From: Prosthecobacter debontii
GTDB taxonomy: Bacteria > Verrucomicrobiota > Verrucomicrobiia > Verrucomicrobiales > Verrucomicrobiaceae
Direction: 5' to 3'
Assembly (NCBI GenBank): GCA_945860295.1
Contig: CAMAQH010000001.1
Location: 186,001-250,000, forward strand
DNA length: 64,000 nucleotides
Below the pieces are notes generated by a model. The model worked only from the letters and a program-made list of their open reading frames with translations, was not told where the DNA came from and ran no database searches. A program made the position numbers and the translations under genes. Positions within the stretch are counted from its first letter, which is position 1. Each line of letters starts with the position of its first letter. This document shows positions 61,766 to 64,000 of this stretch, in pieces.

Positions 61766-62328
61766 GTCGAAAGCTCTGGTTTGTCCTGTTTCTTGCGGTT
61801 TCGACGGTGGCCACCTTTTGGTATGGTGCCCGATCGAATCCCGCAAAGCCTGCTGTCCCACCCGCCGCAGCGGTGCCAAGGGCTGCAAAGATCCCATCAC
61901 CCGAGACTCCTGCCTCAAGATCGGCTGTGGCAACCAATTCTACGGGAGCCATGCCCGCTCTAAATAAAAACACATCAGTTATTTCAGGCAGTTCGCAGGC
62001 AAGTGCTTCGAGGTCTAGGCCAGAGCCGCAATCACCAGCCAAAATCGAGGCCGATGCGCTCGCCCTGAACATCCGCCATTACAGTCAACGTTTCGGCGGT
62101 AACCCGGTCGGCTCCAATGCAGAGATCGTCAGGGAGATGACCGGCGGCAATCTCAAGGGGGCGACTTATCTACCCACTGAACTCAAGCGTCTGAATGACA
62201 ACGGGGAACTCATCGACGCCTGGGGCACGCCTTACTTTTTTCATCAGAACGCCGCCAATTACATGGAAGTACGCTCTGCAGGTCCTGATAAGAAGATCTG
62301 GACCACCGATGACGTGACTGCGCGCTGA
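61762..62328 (+). CDS. membrane-anchored protein with pseudopilin (GspG)-like C-terminus
   Basis: 188 aa from ATG 61762, which overlaps the DUF1501 stop. One N-terminal membrane segment (LWFVLFLAVSTVATFWYGA) and a long Pro/Ala/Ser-rich spacer (about 25-100) are followed by a folded C-terminal segment: 'LKRLNDNGELIDAWGTPYFF' and 'YMEVRSAGPDKKIWTTDD'. The 'DAWGTPY...SAGPD...DD' pattern is that of the type II secretion major-pseudopilin C-terminal domain, but no prepilin cleavage motif is seen. It completes a three-gene DUF1800-DUF1501 operon. Confidence 0.75.
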   Translation: MSRKLWFVLFLAVSTVATFWYGARSNPAKPAVPPAAAVPRAAKIPSPETPASRSAVATNSTGAMPALNKNTSVISGSSQASASRSRPEPQSPAKIEADALALNIRHYSQRFGGNPVGSNAEIVREMTGGNLKGATYLPTELKRLNDNGELIDAWGTPYFFHQNAANYMEVRSAGPDKKIWTTDDVTAR

Positions 62329-62393
62329 CGAGGGTTTTCTGCGCCTTGTTCAATACTGAAAGCTCGGCGGTGTGGAATAACGATAATTACTGC

Positions 62394-62422
62394 TTGACAT
62401 GCAGGAGGCTAATCCCTCACAT
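62394..62422 (+). promoter_or_regulatory. candidate sigma-70-type promoter
   Basis: A perfect -35 hexamer TTGACA (62394-62399), 17-nt spacer, then TCACAT (62417-62422) as a weak -10, about 35 bp upstream of the ATG at 62457. Confidence 0.35.
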
Positions 62423-62456
62423 TAACCGTATTTGTTCTAGCTAAGGCTATCTTTGC

Positions 62457-64000
62457 ATGAAAACATCTCCTTTTCTCCTATCGTTTATGGGTCGTTTTGA
62501 ACGACTCGCACTTCAGTTGATCGTGCTGGTCAGCGTCATCGGTATCTTGGTGACATCTGCAAATGCATACACTATTTCAACAACTACGGACTCCATCTCC
62601 AAGGGCATATGGGGATTGAAATACGGTGTTTCAGAGGCGCAGTTAGCCGACTCGAATTGGCTCAATGCGGATACCGATGGCGACGGTCTCAAAAATGTCA
62701 GTGAAATCGGCGCAGGCACCAATCCCTTTCTCGCTGCCGAACTGGTGAAGGTCACTTCAATCACGATGGCTGGAGCAGATGTGAGCCTGACTGTGCCCAC
62801 GGTCTTAAATAAGAAATATGTCGTTCAGGGTTCTCAGACACTCAGTGGGTTTGATTACATTGAATCAGGCCCGTCTTTCTCAGCGCCAGGAACGGGAAGC
62901 GATGTGACTTTGACCGCCACTAAGGGGACGAACAAGTTCTTCCGCGTGCTTGTGCATGACCTGGATTCTGATGGTGACATGGCAAGCGACTGGGCAGAGG
63001 TCGTTGCTGGCTATGACAAAAACAATGCAAACTCAGGTGGCGCCAGTTCGCCACGGGACGATGTGGTTCTGACCAGTGCCATTCCTTCTTCCAATGTCGT
63101 GACCGTCACAGTGACAAAGTCGAATGCTTTGCAGCCTGCGAATGCATTGAGCGCACCTATTGAGACTGGCTCGATCACCATCTCCCGCAGCGGCCCACTG
63201 AGGATTACCGACATCACTGTGCCTTTGCAAAAGTCAGGCACCGCAGACGCAGGAACCGACTATGAGCTACTCGATGTGCCGACGAGTATTACCTTCACTA
63301 AAGCTGCTAATGCCAATCAGGGCGGCGCTAGCTCTATCGTGATCAAGATCAATCCGAAGTTTAACAGCAGCCGCAAAACCAATGTGACGGCCATTGTTAA
63401 AGCGCTGGCAGGTGTTGGTTATACCCTGGGTTCTGCCGTCACGGGCGCTGTGGTGATCAATCCGACGGGGGTGGCGGAGGGCACAGGCCTGACGGGCAAG
63501 TATTATGCGAACGCGGCTACCAATTACACCAGTGGGAACAACTTTGGAGTCACGAAACCCAGCGAACTCCTGCTCACCCAGGTGGACTCGACGATCGATT
63601 TTACCAGTCCCTACAACGTCTCCACAAACCCAACGGGTTGGGACACACCCGCGCCGGGCACCACTCGGCCCATCACTACGACCACGGGTGTTTACTCCAT
63701 TCGCTGGACTGGGCAGGTGCTGCCGCAATACTCGGAAACCTACTCCTTTGATCTTCGCAGCAGAGAAGGTGGCAAGGTTTGGGTGAATGGCCGACTCATC
63801 ATTGATAAGTGGACCACGCAGAGCACGACGGAAAACATCAACACGATCGCATTGAAGGCTGGTGTCCTCTATGACATTAGGGTGGAGTACTTCAGCGCCG
63901 GAGCCACTCCTGAGGCACGTCTCTATTGGTGGAGTAACAGTCGGCCAAAACAAATCATTCCGCGTGAGCGCCTGTTTCCTGAGCCTGGTCAGGTTAACAA
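62457..64000 (+). CDS. exported PA14-containing paralogue of the giant protein (3' end outside window)
   Basis: Open from ATG 62457 to the window edge, 514 codons and no stop. Signal peptide (LIVLVSVIGILVTSANA), calcium-loop segments (ADTDGDGLKNVSEIG near 68, DLDSDGDMASDW near 170), and Calx-beta-like region (about 205-340) repeat the layout and wording of the start of the giant gene at 52809, e.g. 'GIWGLKYGVSEAQLADSNWL' against SVWKVKYGVTATQWSDANWL. A PA14 domain follows (about 345-500: 'GLTGKYYANAATNYTSGNNFG', 'KVWVNGRLIIDKWTTQ', 'RPKQIIPRERLFPEPG'). This PA14 has no inserted modules. A DUF1800 or similar domain probably follows to the right. Confidence 0.85.
   Translation, partial: MKTSPFLLSFMGRFERLALQLIVLVSVIGILVTSANAYTISTTTDSISKGIWGLKYGVSEAQLADSNWLNADTDGDGLKNVSEIGAGTNPFLAAELVKVTSITMAGADVSLTVPTVLNKKYVVQGSQTLSGFDYIESGPSFSAPGTGSDVTLTATKGTNKFFRVLVHDLDSDGDMASDWAEVVAGYDKNNANSGGASSPRDDVVLTSAIPSSNVVTVTVTKSNALQPANALSAPIETGSITISRSGPLRITDITVPLQKSGTADAGTDYELLDVPTSITFTKAANANQGGASSIVIKINPKFNSSRKTNVTAIVKALAGVGYTLGSAVTGAVVINPTGVAEGTGLTGKYYANAATNYTSGNNFGVTKPSELLLTQVDSTIDFTSPYNVSTNPTGWDTPAPGTTRPITTTTGVYSIRWTGQVLPQYSETYSFDLRSREGGKVWVNGRLIIDKWTTQSTTENINTIALKAGVLYDIRVEYFSAGATPEARLYWWSNSRPKQIIPRERLFPEPGQVN

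Noticed and set aside
1-64000. CRISPR arrays, tRNA, rRNA or an intact insertion sequence
   Set aside because: No regularly spaced identical repeats, no cloverleaf with CCA-type end and no rRNA-like conserved blocks were found; the only transposase trace is the fossil near 19.3 kb.

Overview
The window looks like a Verrucomicrobiota chromosome, probably Prosthecobacter or Verrucomicrobium-like. The evidence is the density of families typical of Verrucomicrobiota and Planctomycetota: four DUF1501 proteins, three DUF1549/DUF1553 cytochrome-like proteins, a DUF1800 giant, PA14 modules, a TIGR02597-type protein, a PEP-CTERM protein, many Tat or Sec signal peptides, and frequent ATGA start-stop overlaps with weak ribosome binding sites. 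No rRNA, tRNA, CRISPR array or intact insertion sequence was seen.

Layout. 1-5.3 kb: a tightly overlapping oligopeptide/microcin-C type ABC transporter operon, cut at the left edge. 5.3-13.6 kb: a lone DUF1501 gene, a NodT-type efflux lipoprotein, an unrecognised repetitive protein, a sensor kinase/LuxR regulator pair and a VapBC-like pair. 13.7-18.7 kb: a PSCyt1-DUF1549-DUF1553 plus DUF1501 pair. 18.7-19.84 kb: a gene graveyard (secreted-protein remnant, transposase remnant, C-terminal fragment). 19.8-43 kb: mostly housekeeping genes (two amidohydrolases, aroE, a UvrD-like helicase, a CBS protein, a ribokinase, gmk, a RapA-like helicase, folD, a 4-alpha-glucanotransferase), with a large eukaryotic-type kinase, a second cytochrome-type protein and a hybrid histidine kinase among them. 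42.6-43.6 kb: a broken nucleotidyltransferase operon. 43.7-48.9 kb: a three-gene DUF1553-DUF1501-PPC operon. 49-52 kb: a glycosyltransferase, a PEP-CTERM protein and a TIGR02597 protein. 52.8-62.3 kb: a 2482-residue PA14/CHRD/DUF1800 protein with its DUF1501 partner and a pseudopilin-like third gene. 62.46 kb to the right edge: a paralogue of the giant gene, cut by the window and still open.

The most unusual signal is in the giant gene (52809-60257). Roughly 810 of its 2482 residues are recurring beta-type modules with an 'H-x-L-x-x-G-x-x-V' core, and they interrupt otherwise ordinary PA14 and DUF1800 domains. One 792-bp insertion splits a PA14 hairpin in frame between two copies of the octamer CGCTCAAG, and it appears to hold further modules nested inside one another. 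The neighbouring paralogue has the same PA14 hairpin uninterrupted, which serves as an empty-site control. A second unexplained pattern is a set of degenerate 7-bp-period tandem arrays between genes, three of which sit directly before start codons.
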